A stretch of DNA of 58,832 bases from Bacteroidales bacterium (GCA_017443845.1 JAFSXX010000027.1:1-58832); one strand, 5' to 3'; positions 25,355 through 34,799 are shown, counted from the stretch's first letter. The notes: generated by a model from the letters alone, not told the origin. A program made the numbers and translations.

Positions 25355-26452
25355 ATGAAGAAGTTTTTATTGCTGGTTCCCGTACTCGCCCTGGCCATCT
25401 CCTGCGGCCCCAGGGGCAATACCTACATTGTCAAGGGAACCGTGACAGATTCGCTGGCGATGGATCCGGCCGCCAAAATCTCCCTTTTGCACAGCGACGG
25501 AACCAAGGAGGAGGCCGCGATAGAGAAAGGCAGATTCTCCTTCTCCGGAGACGCATCCAATGAGGATCTCTGCCACCTTACCCTTATGATCGGCGACCGC
25601 CCTGCAGGACGCGGAGAGTATTCGACATCGTTCATTCCCGAAAAAGGAATGATTAAAATCGACCTCTCCGAAGAATCCGTCGTGACCGGCGGGAAACTCA
25701 ACAAAGCCCTGACGGCATACTATACCCAGGTCCGCGATATTGTGACCGACTTCCAGACGAAGGTCGCCGCACTGGTGGATTCCCTCGGACAGTCGGGAGC
25801 CGTGGACGCCGTGATGGAGCTCCAGGATGAGACCATCGGCAAGGTGGATGCCATCTCCAAAGCAGTCTTCAACGAGAATACCGACAATGCGGTCGGTTTA
25901 GCCGCCCTCTCCAATTTTATTCACGACCTTTCGTCCGATGAACTCAACGACTATCTCTCGAGGGCAGGGGATTTCATTAAAAACGACAAGGATGTCAAAA
26001 GCCTCCTCGAAAGCAAAGCAGCGAGTAAAGCCACTGCTGAAGGCACGATGTTCGTCGACTTCTCCGGCAAGTCTCCCGACGGAAAGGATGTCAGGCTCTC
26101 CGACTATGTAGGCAAGGGCAAATATACCCTCGTCGATTTCTGGGCCTCCTGGTGCGGTCCCTGCAGGGAGGAGATTCCCAATATCAAGGAGATTTACGAA
26201 AAATACGGCAAGAAGGTCAATGTCCTCGGCGTAGCCGTCTGGGACGGCGACAACTCCGCGACCCGCAAGGCTATGGAGACGCTCGGAATGAAGTGGAACC
26301 AGATATTCGTCGGGGAAGACAAGACACCCACCGAAGTTTACGGTATCGAGGGAATCCCCCACATCATCCTCTTCGCCCCCGACGGAACCATCTTCAGGCG
26401 CGGCCTCCGCGGCCAGGAGATGATCGAGGCCGTCAAATCGGTAGTGAGATAA
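25355..26452 (+). CDS. TlpA-like thiol-disulfide lipoprotein with DUF4369-type N-terminus
   Basis: 365 residues from ATG 25355, which starts the lipoprotein signal MKKFLLLVPVLALAISC. Residues about 20-120 resemble DUF4369 (YIVKGTVTDSL, EEAAIEKGRFSFSG), the middle is helical, and the last 140 residues are a thioredoxin fold with the redox site FWASWCGPCREE and cis-Pro region YGIEGIPHIILF. This is the usual Bacteroidetes TlpA/ResA-like reductase, anchored in the envelope. The frame allows a start 24 bases earlier, which would bury the signal. Confidence 0.9.
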   Translation: MKKFLLLVPVLALAISCGPRGNTYIVKGTVTDSLAMDPAAKISLLHSDGTKEEAAIEKGRFSFSGDASNEDLCHLTLMIGDRPAGRGEYSTSFIPEKGMIKIDLSEESVVTGGKLNKALTAYYTQVRDIVTDFQTKVAALVDSLGQSGAVDAVMELQDETIGKVDAISKAVFNENTDNAVGLAALSNFIHDLSSDELNDYLSRAGDFIKNDKDVKSLLESKAASKATAEGTMFVDFSGKSPDGKDVRLSDYVGKGKYTLVDFWASWCGPCREEIPNIKEIYEKYGKKVNVLGVAVWDGDNSATRKAMETLGMKWNQIFVGEDKTPTEVYGIEGIPHIILFAPDGTIFRRGLRGQEMIEAVKSVVR

Positions 26453-26485
26453 TCCAACATAATAATCAATCAATCTTTTATCAGT

Positions 26486-28168
26486 ATGTTTAAAAACAAT
26501 CCTACTCTCGGTATCCTGATCCTGATCCTCGTGATCGTGGTACCGTTCCTGATTTACTATCTGAGGAAAGCCAAAGAACATCCCAAGGGCCTCGTCGCCG
26601 CTGCTCTGAGCAATATGGGCGAGCGCTTCGGCTACTACATCATGAATGCGGTGCTGCTGCTCTTCCTCGTCTCGAAGTTCGGTCTTTCCGACGGAGTCGC
26701 CGGCCTGATCTATTCGGTGTTCTACTTCGGTATCTACATCCTCGCCCTCATCGGAGGTGCCATCGCGGACCGTTCACAGAACTACAACCGCACCATCCAG
26801 ACCGGTCTGATCATCATGGCAGTCGGTTATGTGGCCCTTTCGATCCCTCTCTTCAGCAAGACCGCTGACGGCCTTATCGCCAACGGCAACGGCGCCTGGT
26901 GGGGCATCCTCGTCTTCACCTGCCTCGCTCTGTTGTGCATCGCATTCGGTAACGGTCTGTTCAAAGGCAACCTCCAGGCCCTGGTCGGCAAGATGTACGA
27001 CGATTTCGAGGCCGAAGAGGCCAAGAAGGGTCCCGAGGCCCTGAAGATCGCAAAGGACAAGCGTGACGCGGGATTCCAGATTTTCTACGTATTCATCAAC
27101 ATCGGCGGCGTGATCGCCCCCTTCGTGGCTCCTATGCTCCGCAAGTGGTGGCTCAATATCCACAACTTCGTATATAATGCCGATATGTCGGCTCTCTGCC
27201 ACCAGTATATCAACGGTGACCAGGCCATCGCCACCTCCCAGAAGTTCATGGAGACGGCAGCGAACTCCGTCCTCGACCCTTCGGTCCTGACCAACACCAC
27301 CCAGTTCTGCTCCGACTATGTGAACGTCTTCAACACCGGTGTCCACTACTCCTTCATCGTTTCGGCTCTGGCAATGATCACCTCGCTGGTAATCTTCTTC
27401 GTCAACAAGCATCGCTTCCCGCAGCCTGCGAAGAAGGTCGCTGCACAGAGCGTCGAGTACACCGCAGAGGAGAAGAAGGCAATGGCAAAGGAGATCAAGC
27501 AGCGTATGGCGGCTCTCTTCGCAGTGCTCGGCATCGCAGTCTTCTTCTGGCTCTCCTTCCACCAGAACGGTCAGTCTCTCTCGGTCTTCGCGCGTGACTT
27601 CGTCAACACCAAGGCTCTTCCCGCGGAGATCTGGCAGGCTATGAACCCGCTCTTCGTGATCATCCTCACTCCCGTGATCATGATCCTCTTCGGTACCCTC
27701 GCACGCAAGGGCAAACCGGTTTCCACTCCCCGCAAGATCGCCCTCGGTATGGGTATCGCCGGCCTGGCATATCTCTTCCTGATGGTCTTCTCCATCGTCA
27801 ACCACTATCCTTCAGGAGATGTCTTCCGCAGCCTCGATTCAGCTCAGATGGCACAGATGGGCCTTGCAAAGGCCGCTCCCTGGGTTATGGTCGTCACCTA
27901 TTTCTTCCTCACCGTGGCTGAGCTCTTCATCTCGCCTCTGGGACTCTCGTTCGTCTCCAAGGTGGCTCCGAAGAACATGGTCGGTCTCTGCCAGGGCCTC
28001 TGGCTCGCAGCTACCGCTATCGGTAACCTCTTCATCTTCGTAGGTCCTATCATGCTCAATGCCTGGGATATCTGGAAGTGCTGGGGCGTATTCCTCCTCA
28101 TCTGCTTCGTTTCAATGTGCATCATGCTCGGAATGGTCAAGTGGCTCGAGAAGGTCACCAACTGCTAG
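26486..28168 (+). CDS. POT/PTR2 family proton-dependent oligopeptide transporter
   Basis: 560 residues. The POT signature is visible: ALSNMGERFGYYIMNAVLLL (the ExxERFxYY motif) and later FINIGGVIAPF. The C-terminal half includes FFLTVAELFISPLGLSFVSK, the conserved TM10-TM11 region. It takes up di- and tripeptides with protons through the inner membrane. There is an extra N-terminal membrane segment before the signature. Ends with a clear terminator. Confidence 0.93.
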   Translation: MFKNNPTLGILILILVIVVPFLIYYLRKAKEHPKGLVAAALSNMGERFGYYIMNAVLLLFLVSKFGLSDGVAGLIYSVFYFGIYILALIGGAIADRSQNYNRTIQTGLIIMAVGYVALSIPLFSKTADGLIANGNGAWWGILVFTCLALLCIAFGNGLFKGNLQALVGKMYDDFEAEEAKKGPEALKIAKDKRDAGFQIFYVFINIGGVIAPFVAPMLRKWWLNIHNFVYNADMSALCHQYINGDQAIATSQKFMETAANSVLDPSVLTNTTQFCSDYVNVFNTGVHYSFIVSALAMITSLVIFFVNKHRFPQPAKKVAAQSVEYTAEEKKAMAKEIKQRMAALFAVLGIAVFFWLSFHQNGQSLSVFARDFVNTKALPAEIWQAMNPLFVIILTPVIMILFGTLARKGKPVSTPRKIALGMGIAGLAYLFLMVFSIVNHYPSGDVFRSLDSAQMAQMGLAKAAPWVMVVTYFFLTVAELFISPLGLSFVSKVAPKNMVGLCQGLWLAATAIGNLFIFVGPIMLNAWDIWKCWGVFLLICFVSMCIMLGMVKWLEKVTNC

Positions 28169-28185
28169 TTTCACTTCTTGAGATT

Positions 28186-28219
28186 AAAAAGCCGGCTGAA
28201 CACCTCAGCCGGCTTTTTT
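28186..28219 (+). terminator. Terminator after the POT transporter
   Basis: Stem GCCGGCTGA / TCAGCCGGC (9 bp, extendable by A-T pairs) with loop ACACC and six T. Confidence 0.93.
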
Positions 28220-28252
28220 GTATATTTGTATCAGGCGTAAAAATCTGTACAG

Positions 28253-30349
28253 ATGAAACCCGGATACTTACTTTTTTTGATTACGTTCGCCTTCCTGCTT
28301 CACACTGCGGGATCGTGTGAGAAACAGCCGGTTCCTCCCGAACCGGGACCTGAGCCGCCCGCTCCGGACCTTAGCGTTGCCAGGATATCCGAGACCGGGC
28401 AGGGGTATGATTCATTTCAGGATGCGCTGAAGGCGGCCAATGCCTCCGCCGCGCCTGCGACAATCATTCTGAGGGCAGATTGCTCCACTCCTGAAGCCCT
28501 GATTTTCAACTCCTCCGGGGCCAAGGTAACAATCGACCTTGCGGGTCATAAACTCGAGGCTTACGGCACCTTGACTGTGAAATCGGAAACAGAGATAACG
28601 GACAGCAGCGCTCCGGGTGACGGGACTCCCGGAAAGGGCGAGATGCTGGCCCCCAACTCTCCGGTGCTGACAGCCACTGACGCAGCCTCGCTGACCATTT
28701 CCGGAGGAAATATCGTATGCTCCAAGGACTCCGTTTATACGGTGAGGACCGAAGAGGGCGCAAGCACTACGGTCTGCGGCTCCGCGAGAATAGTCTCCGA
28801 AAAGTACCGTACCCTCTATCTTTACGGCTCTGAGACGGCCGTCAGGGAGGCGTCGCTGACGGTCAAGGGCGGATGGATCGAATGCGCCGAAGGGCAGAAC
28901 TGCATCACCACCACCAGGACCACTGCTTCCGGGGCTCACAGGATATGCTACCTGAACGTAAGCGGAGGCCATTTCCGCCACGCCGGCAGCGATTACTCCT
29001 CCACCCGCAGATGCATCTACCGGGGCTATGACAACTGCCTCGCCAAGGTCAGCGGCGGCTTCTTCGACACCGGCGACATCTACCGCCACGGCTCCCAGTC
29101 GGTACACAATTATACCGCAGAAGGGGCCTCTATTGAGAGTACCGAAAAGGATTTTCCCCAGGAGTTTGCGGCCGGATACACCCATTATGTGAAGATGGCC
29201 CGCGGAGTCGATGCGGCTCACGCCGCCATCCGCAAGGTATTTGAAGACGCCGGCACGGCAAATCTCGCCGTGTATGCCACCAAGGGCGGGAAACCCATCT
29301 ATTCCGCCGCATTCGGATACCGCTGCAAGGAGAAGGGCAATGTGGACACTCTCGAGTTCCACGACATATTCCGCATCGCTTCTATCTCCAAATCATTCAC
29401 CGGGGCGGCTATGATGCTGCTGGTGGAGCAGGGGAAGGTGGATGTAAAGGACAAGGTGAACGACTATTTTGCCCGTCTGCCCGAAGACAAGCGTTTCACA
29501 GTGGTCAATCCCGCATATCCCGACGTGCCGATAACCATCGAGATGCTGCTCAACCACACCGCCTCGATCCAGGGCAGCAAATACGGTGTGGAGGAATTCT
29601 CCAAGAATATAACCTATACCTCCAATAAGCCCGGTACCGTCTATGATTATTCCAATATGGGCACCACAGTGGCCGGCGCCATAGTCGAAATAGCTTCGGG
29701 AGAGAGGCTCGACAAGTTTGTCAAGGCCAATTTCCTAGACAAGATCGGGATGTCCTATTCGGATTACGACCCCGACCGGATAGATACCCTCGGCGGCCCC
29801 AGGTTCACCCATCTCTACGGAGAGACCGGCACCCGCTATTATACCGGTTCGGCTTACAAGCCCCTCTTCACGGCTTCACAGGAGGCGAATTATGTACTGG
29901 GTTACAATACCGGCCTCATCAGCCCTCCCGGCAATATGAAAACCAATGCCGAGCAGCTTATGAAGTGGGCGCGTACCCTCCAGGCCGGCGGCGTTTCACC
30001 AGACGGAGTGAGGGTGCTTTCGGAAGAAAGCGTCCGGAAGATGCACAACAACACCGGCCCCGGCTCCAGATATGGCTATTATCTCTATTCCAGCCTCTCC
30101 CGCATTCCTGGAAAGGTGACCGCCGGCCACAACGGCGGCGCCTACGGAGCCCATACCTCGATGTACTACGGCCTCTCGTTCGATGCCGCAGGCAATATGG
30201 TTCCTCCCGCTCCGGGCTCCGGCGACGACTGGGTCGTCATCGTCCTCTCCTCCGGCGGCACCGCCGGGGAAACCCTCGAGGATGACATCACTCGGATTAT
30301 TTACTACACTCTGGTGGAAACGAATCAATATAGTTCCGCTGTTTTGTGA
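28253..30349 (+). CDS. Beta-lactamase-fold serine hydrolase lipoprotein with beta-helix-like N-terminal half
   Basis: 698 residues. A lipoprotein signal (MKPGYLLFLITFAFLLHTAG, then SC) and a Pro-rich linker lead to residues about 45-300 with repeated short beta-strands (LTISGGNIV, LTVKGGWIEC, LNVSGGHFRH, AKVSGGFFDTG) suggesting a right-handed beta-helix. Residues about 325-690 are a class C beta-lactamase/DD-peptidase fold: SISKSFTG holds SxxK, DYSNMG the Tyr-Ser-Asn triad, and GHNGGAYG the HxG motif. All catalytic residues appear intact. It may act on peptidoglycan peptides or esters in the envelope. The fusion is unusual. TATATTTG at 28221-28228 may be its -7 element. Confidence 0.85.
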   Translation: MKPGYLLFLITFAFLLHTAGSCEKQPVPPEPGPEPPAPDLSVARISETGQGYDSFQDALKAANASAAPATIILRADCSTPEALIFNSSGAKVTIDLAGHKLEAYGTLTVKSETEITDSSAPGDGTPGKGEMLAPNSPVLTATDAASLTISGGNIVCSKDSVYTVRTEEGASTTVCGSARIVSEKYRTLYLYGSETAVREASLTVKGGWIECAEGQNCITTTRTTASGAHRICYLNVSGGHFRHAGSDYSSTRRCIYRGYDNCLAKVSGGFFDTGDIYRHGSQSVHNYTAEGASIESTEKDFPQEFAAGYTHYVKMARGVDAAHAAIRKVFEDAGTANLAVYATKGGKPIYSAAFGYRCKEKGNVDTLEFHDIFRIASISKSFTGAAMMLLVEQGKVDVKDKVNDYFARLPEDKRFTVVNPAYPDVPITIEMLLNHTASIQGSKYGVEEFSKNITYTSNKPGTVYDYSNMGTTVAGAIVEIASGERLDKFVKANFLDKIGMSYSDYDPDRIDTLGGPRFTHLYGETGTRYYTGSAYKPLFTASQEANYVLGYNTGLISPPGNMKTNAEQLMKWARTLQAGGVSPDGVRVLSEESVRKMHNNTGPGSRYGYYLYSSLSRIPGKVTAGHNGGAYGAHTSMYYGLSFDAAGNMVPPAPGSGDDWVVIVLSSGGTAGETLEDDITRIIYYTLVETNQYSSAVL

Positions 30350-30374
30350 TTCTTTTGGAATTTGGTTATATTTG
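30343..30374 (+). promoter_or_regulatory. Consensus promoter of the 54-residue-repeat lipoprotein
   Basis: TTTG (30343-30346), 20 bases, TATATTTG (30367-30374). It overlaps the stop of the previous gene and lies 38 bases before ATG 30413, so an earlier in-frame ATG at 30362 would fall inside the promoter. Confidence 0.75.
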
Positions 30375-30412
30375 AGGCACTTGCGGCAATTGACTCTCAA
30401 ACATATAAAACT

Positions 30413-32494
30413 ATGAAACAAGTAATGGACAACTGGAGATCCCTGACGGGAGGGCTGCTCGGCTTGTTCCTGTTGCTGGGGATGGTCTCCCCGCTGGCGT
30501 TTACGTCCTGCGTGACTCCCCAGCCGGAAATCAAAGTCACCCTGGAGATGGACTATGGCAAGATCATCCAGGCGATCAACGCTACCAACAGCTCTCTGAC
30601 AGAGAAACTCTCATTGATCGAAACCGCTCTCAAGAACGGCTTCGACGAGAACAATACCCAGCAGGCGCTTCTGAAGCAGGCTGTCGAATCGCTCGGAGGC
30701 ACTATGGAAGAGAAACTCGCTGCTGTCGAGACGGCCGTCAAGGCCCAGACTACGAGCCTGGAGACAAAGCTCGGCCTGATACAGGCTTCAGTAGACGCCG
30801 GTTTTGTCGACACTCAGGCACAGCAGGTACTGCTGAAACAGGCCATCGAATCGTTGGGCGGCACTATGGAAGAGAAACTAGCTGCTGTCGAAACCGCCAT
30901 CAAGTCACAGACCACGAGTCTGGAGACGAAGATTGCCCTTGTCGAGACTGCGGTGAAAGAAGGCTTCGCCGATACGAAGACTCAACAGGGACTTCTGAAG
31001 CAGGCTGTCGAATCGCTGGGCGGCACGATGGAAGAGAAACTCGCTGCCATCGAGACGGCAATCAAAAGCCAGACGACAGACTTGGGTGCTAAACTCGCCC
31101 TTGTCGAGACTGCTGTTAAGGAAGGCTTCGCCGATACGAAGACTCAACAGGGACTTCTGAAGCAGGCCATCGAATCGCTGGGCGGCACGATGGAAGAGAA
31201 ACTCGCTGCCATCGAGACGGCAATCAAAAGCCAGACGACAGACTTGGGTGCTAAACTCGCCCTTGTCGAGACTGCTGTTAAAGAAGGCCTCGCCGATACG
31301 AAGACTCAGCAGGGACTGCTGAAGCAGGCCATCGAATCGCTGGAAGGCACTCAGGCCGAGAAACTCGCTAAGATCGAGCAGGCCATCGCGAGCCAGACGA
31401 CCGACCTGACGACGAAACTGTCCGCCATCGAGACTGCTGTTGCCAGCGGCGCCGCCGACGAGACCGCGGCCCTGGCTTTGCTCCAGACGGCCGTGGAAGC
31501 AATTCCTGCCTCTCTGACGTCTCTCGATACTGACCTGAGCGCCAAGATCGCTGAAGTGGTCACGGCCATCGCCGCCGTCAATACCAATCTCACCACCGGC
31601 GATGTAGCCACTGCGCTGTCGAATATCCTAGATGCCATCTCGAACCAGACCGACTACAGTGCAATCCTTACCGCCATTAATGAAGCCGTCGAGGCTATCG
31701 AGATAAACCCTCCCCAACCTCCGGATCCGCCCGTCGGTTCTCCGAAAGATCTTACGGTCTGGTGTTATCCCAATGCTACCTTTGATCTCGATCTGTCAAA
31801 AGCCGTGGAAGTCAGCGACATATATTGTGCGCTCCATGCGTCGGAGGACGGTTCCTATACGGCCGATTACATCGAGAACGTTGAGTTCCAGCCTTTGAAT
31901 GACTCTATCGCACCGGTTCAGGTTACTTTTGACAAGGACAGGCATTTCATCTGTTTCCATCCCGATACTGCCGGGAGCCGGGTATGGCGCAATTTTCAGG
32001 ATTCCTCCGGGTTTAAGAATGAAGGTGTGACGGGCAGGCTGATCCTGACTGACCGTTGGAATACCAAGGACACGATTTTCAACATGGTGACTCCGCGTGG
32101 TGAAAAACTGTTCAAGATCAGTTGGTTCAATGCCTCGGGCTTCTCCTGGAGGAAGAAAGTGTCCATGAGCATGATCGAAGACAACAGAGTGACCCTCGTG
32201 TTGGATGAATTTTCCAGGGTCCTCGGTTTCGACTATGATAAGTTGAAGAAAAGCCAGTACATGATCCAGCAAGAGTACCAGAAGCTCGAACCTTTAAAAA
32301 TTCTTGCTTGCGATTTCAAGCCGGAGGAAACAGCGCTGGAGTTGGAGTTTAAAGATGATTATCAAGCGGGCAGCAGTTACGGTTTGATCGGGATAATTAC
32401 TGTGCTTGTCCAACCCGACGAGATGAGTTACGCTTTCAGCCCTGTTCAAATGAAGTTCCGCTTCGACTTGACGGTGGAGATCACCGGAAACTAA
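30413..32494 (+). CDS. Lipoprotein with tandem 54-residue helical repeats
   Basis: 693 residues, no family recognised. The N-terminus has a membrane segment and lipobox (SPLAFTSC). Residues about 78-350 consist of five 54-residue repeats (LLKQAxESLGGTMEEKLAAx, ETAxKSQTT, then KLALVETAVKEGFADTKTQQ), strongly helical and probably a long coiled coil standing off the membrane. Diverged helical repeats continue to about 430, then a Pro-rich linker (NPPQPPDPPVG), then a beta-rich C-terminal domain of about 250 residues (DLTVWCYPNATFDLDLS to FDLTVEITGN). It may be a surface stalk or spacer with a terminal binding domain. Start chosen from promoter position and signal. Confidence 0.75.
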   Translation: MKQVMDNWRSLTGGLLGLFLLLGMVSPLAFTSCVTPQPEIKVTLEMDYGKIIQAINATNSSLTEKLSLIETALKNGFDENNTQQALLKQAVESLGGTMEEKLAAVETAVKAQTTSLETKLGLIQASVDAGFVDTQAQQVLLKQAIESLGGTMEEKLAAVETAIKSQTTSLETKIALVETAVKEGFADTKTQQGLLKQAVESLGGTMEEKLAAIETAIKSQTTDLGAKLALVETAVKEGFADTKTQQGLLKQAIESLGGTMEEKLAAIETAIKSQTTDLGAKLALVETAVKEGLADTKTQQGLLKQAIESLEGTQAEKLAKIEQAIASQTTDLTTKLSAIETAVASGAADETAALALLQTAVEAIPASLTSLDTDLSAKIAEVVTAIAAVNTNLTTGDVATALSNILDAISNQTDYSAILTAINEAVEAIEINPPQPPDPPVGSPKDLTVWCYPNATFDLDLSKAVEVSDIYCALHASEDGSYTADYIENVEFQPLNDSIAPVQVTFDKDRHFICFHPDTAGSRVWRNFQDSSGFKNEGVTGRLILTDRWNTKDTIFNMVTPRGEKLFKISWFNASGFSWRKKVSMSMIEDNRVTLVLDEFSRVLGFDYDKLKKSQYMIQQEYQKLEPLKILACDFKPEETALELEFKDDYQAGSSYGLIGIITVLVQPDEMSYAFSPVQMKFRFDLTVEITGN
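30644..31453 (+). repeat. Tandem 162-bp repeats in the lipoprotein gene
   Basis: Five in-frame units start at 30644, 30806, 30968, 31130 and 31292. Units three and four are almost identical at the DNA level (a handful of differences in 162 bases), so they duplicated recently or are being converted; the outer units are more diverged. A sixth, very diverged unit may begin at 31454. Confidence 0.9.
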
Positions 32495-32531
32495 AAAAAC
32501 CGGGGGCCCCAAGGGCTCCCGGTTCCATTTT
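32493..32531. terminator. Bidirectional terminator between convergent genes
   Basis: A 12-bp stem (AACCGGGGGCCC pairing with GGGCTCCCGGTT, one G-T pair) with loop CAA, flanked by seven A on the left and a T run on the right. It can stop the repeat lipoprotein from the left and the serC-serA-DUF1015 operon from the right. Confidence 0.9.
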
Positions 32532-32546
32532 TTTCGGTCCGTACGA

Positions 32547-33842
32547 TCAGAACTTATGGATCGCCAGGCCGCTGCGGAGCTTGGGCTCGAACCAGGTGGT
32601 CTTGGGCGGCATAATGTTGCCGCTGTCGGCGATGTTGATGAGCTGCTGCATCGACACCGGGTAGAGCGCGAACGCCACAACCATCTCGCCGCTGTCGACC
32701 CTCTTCTTCAGTTCGCCGAGGCCGCGGATACCGCCGACGAAGTCGATGCGGTTCGAGGTGCGCAGGTCGCCGAGGTTGAGGATCTTGTCGAATACGAGGT
32801 TCGACAGGATGGTGACGTCGAGGACTCCGATGGGATCGTTGTCGTTGTAGGTACCGGGCTTTGCGGTAAGGGAATACCAGACACCCTCAAAGTACATCGA
32901 GAAGTTGTGCAGTCCGGCGGGCTTGTAAGGCTCCGAGCACTCGCAGTGGCAGGGGAATTCGCATTCGCACTTGCCGCCGTCCTTGGTGCAGTCGCACGTG
33001 CATTCCACGATGAACTCCTTCTGGAGAGCCTCGAAGAACTGCTTGCCGCTCAGGCCGTTGAGGTCCTTGACGACGCGGTTGTAGTCGATGATCTTGAGCT
33101 GGTTGTCGGGGAAGCAGACCGCCATGAAGTAGTTGTACTCCTCGTTGCCGGTGTGGTTGGGGTTCTTGGCACGCCTTTCGGCTCCCACGCGGGCCGCAGC
33201 TGCGGTGCGGTGGTGTCCGTCTGCCACATAGAACGCGGGGATGCCGGCGAAGATCTCGGTGATGCGGTCGATGTCCTTCTGGTCGTCGATCACCCAGAGC
33301 TTGTGTCCGAATCCGTCCTCGTCAGCCACGAAGTCATACTCGGGGACGCGGCAGATGTAGCGGAACATTATGGCGTCGATCTCGGCGTTGTCGGGATATG
33401 CGAAGAAGACGGGCTCGATGTTCGCGCTCTGGATCTGGACGTGGACCATACGGTCGTCTTCCTTCTCCTTGCGGGTCAGCTCGTGCTTCTTGATGGCGCC
33501 CGTAGCGTAGTCGTCGGTGTTGGCGCAGAGGATGATACCGTACTGGGTACGGCCTTCCATAGTCTGTGCATACACGTAATAATACTCCTTTTCGTCCTGC
33601 TTGAGCCAGCCGCGCTCCTGCCAGAGCTTGAAGTTCTCGACCGCCTTGTCGTAGGTGCGCTGCTCGTGCTCGCCTGCGATGGGGTTGAAGTCGATCTCGG
33701 GCTTGGTGATGTGGAGGAGGGATTTCTCGCCTGCCTCGGCCTTAGCCTCGACGGAGTTCATCACGTCGTAGGGACGCGCGGAGACCTCCTTGGCGATAGC
33801 CTTGGGAGGTCTGATTGCTGCGAAAGGTTTTACCTTTACCAT
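32547..33842 (-). CDS. DUF1015 family protein with Cys-rich insertion
   Basis: 431 residues. The family signature FYVADGHHRTAAAARV (about residues 209-224) and the N-terminal VKPFAAIRPP are present. Around residues 279-303 there is an insertion with eight cysteines and a His in about 24 residues (ECTCDC, KCECEF, PCHCEC), which looks like a metal or cluster site. DUF1015 proteins often sit beside serA and serC, as here (15 bases after serA), and a role in serine metabolism has been suggested from that context. Catalytic function is unknown to me. Confidence 0.85.
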   Translation of the reverse strand: MVKVKPFAAIRPPKAIAKEVSARPYDVMNSVEAKAEAGEKSLLHITKPEIDFNPIAGEHEQRTYDKAVENFKLWQERGWLKQDEKEYYYVYAQTMEGRTQYGIILCANTDDYATGAIKKHELTRKEKEDDRMVHVQIQSANIEPVFFAYPDNAEIDAIMFRYICRVPEYDFVADEDGFGHKLWVIDDQKDIDRITEIFAGIPAFYVADGHHRTAAAARVGAERRAKNPNHTGNEEYNYFMAVCFPDNQLKIIDYNRVVKDLNGLSGKQFFEALQKEFIVECTCDCTKDGGKCECEFPCHCECSEPYKPAGLHNFSMYFEGVWYSLTAKPGTYNDNDPIGVLDVTILSNLVFDKILNLGDLRTSNRIDFVGGIRGLGELKKRVDSGEMVVAFALYPVSMQQLINIADSGNIMPPKTTWFEPKLRSGLAIHKF

Positions 33843-33857
33843 AACGATCGGGCCGGT

Positions 33858-34781
33858 TTATTTGTTGACCTGGAACTTGCGGTTGCCGGTAGCGAAGAAG
33901 TCGCAGATCTGCGAAGCGGCTGCGAGTCCTGCGTTGATGTTGGCCTCAGCGGTCTCGGCGCCCTGCTTCTTGGGGGTAGCGAAGACGCGTGCGCCGAACT
34001 TCTCCTTCATCTCGTCCATCTTGACGGCTGCGATGTCGGTGACATACTTGAGGTCTTCACGCTCTGCGAGAACCTTGATGAGTTCGTCCTCGTTGATGAC
34101 CTCCTTGCGGGCGGTGTTCACGAGGCAGGCACCCTTGGGCATGCTCGAAACGAGCTTGTAGCCGATGGAACCTTTGGTCTGGTCGTTGGCGGGAATGTGG
34201 AGGGAGAGGAAGTCGGAGTTAGCATAGAGTTCCTCGATGGAAGCGACGGCCTTGACACCGTCAGCTGCCATCTTCTCGGCGGGAACGAAGGGGTCGAATG
34301 CGATGACGTTCATTCCGAAACCGTTCTTTGCGATGAGGGCCACGAGGCGGCCGACATTGCCGTATGCGTGGATACCCACGGTCTTGCCCTTGAGTTCACG
34401 GCCGGTACCGGGAGTGAACTGGTTGCGGCTCATATAGATCATCAGTCCGATAGCCAGCTCGGCCACAGCGTTGGAGTTCTGGCCGGGAGTGTTCATCGCA
34501 ACCACGTTGTGGGCGGTGCATGCCGCGAGGTCGAGGTTGTCATAACCAGCACCTGCGCGGACGACGATCTTCAGCTTCTTTGCGGCCTCTACGACAGCAG
34601 CGGTAACCTTGTCGGAGCGCACGATGAGGGCGTCGGCGTCAGCCACAGCCTCGAGGAGCTGCGAAGCGTCGGTGTACTTCTCGAGAAGGGCGAGTTCGTG
34701 GCCGTTCTTCTCGACGATTTCACGGATACCGTTGACAGCAGCCTTTGCGAAAGGCTTCTCGGTTGCTACGAGTACTTTCAT
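33858..34781 (-). CDS. serA: D-3-phosphoglycerate dehydrogenase
   Basis: 307 residues, a short SerA without the C-terminal ACT regulatory domain. The Rossmann core has VGIHAYGNVGRLVALIAKN; the substrate Arg region is VNTARKEVINEDEL; RAGAGYDNLDL and NTPGQNSNAVAELAI are typical. The common 2-hydroxyacid dehydrogenase catalytic His is not obvious at the usual C-terminal place (the protein has GARVFATPKKQGAETAEAN), as seen in many Bacteroidetes SerA proteins. It starts serine synthesis from 3-phosphoglycerate using NAD. Lies 18 bases after serC. Confidence 0.92.
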   Translation of the reverse strand: MKVLVATEKPFAKAAVNGIREIVEKNGHELALLEKYTDASQLLEAVADADALIVRSDKVTAAVVEAAKKLKIVVRAGAGYDNLDLAACTAHNVVAMNTPGQNSNAVAELAIGLMIYMSRNQFTPGTGRELKGKTVGIHAYGNVGRLVALIAKNGFGMNVIAFDPFVPAEKMAADGVKAVASIEELYANSDFLSLHIPANDQTKGSIGYKLVSSMPKGACLVNTARKEVINEDELIKVLAEREDLKYVTDIAAVKMDEMKEKFGARVFATPKKQGAETAEANINAGLAAASQICDFFATGNRKFQVNK

Positions 34782-34799
34782 TTCGGATCCTCCTATATA

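Noticed and set aside
30362..30412. ATG at 30362 as start of the repeat lipoprotein
   Set aside because: It lies inside the promoter at 30343-30374 and would put non-membrane residues before the lipoprotein signal.
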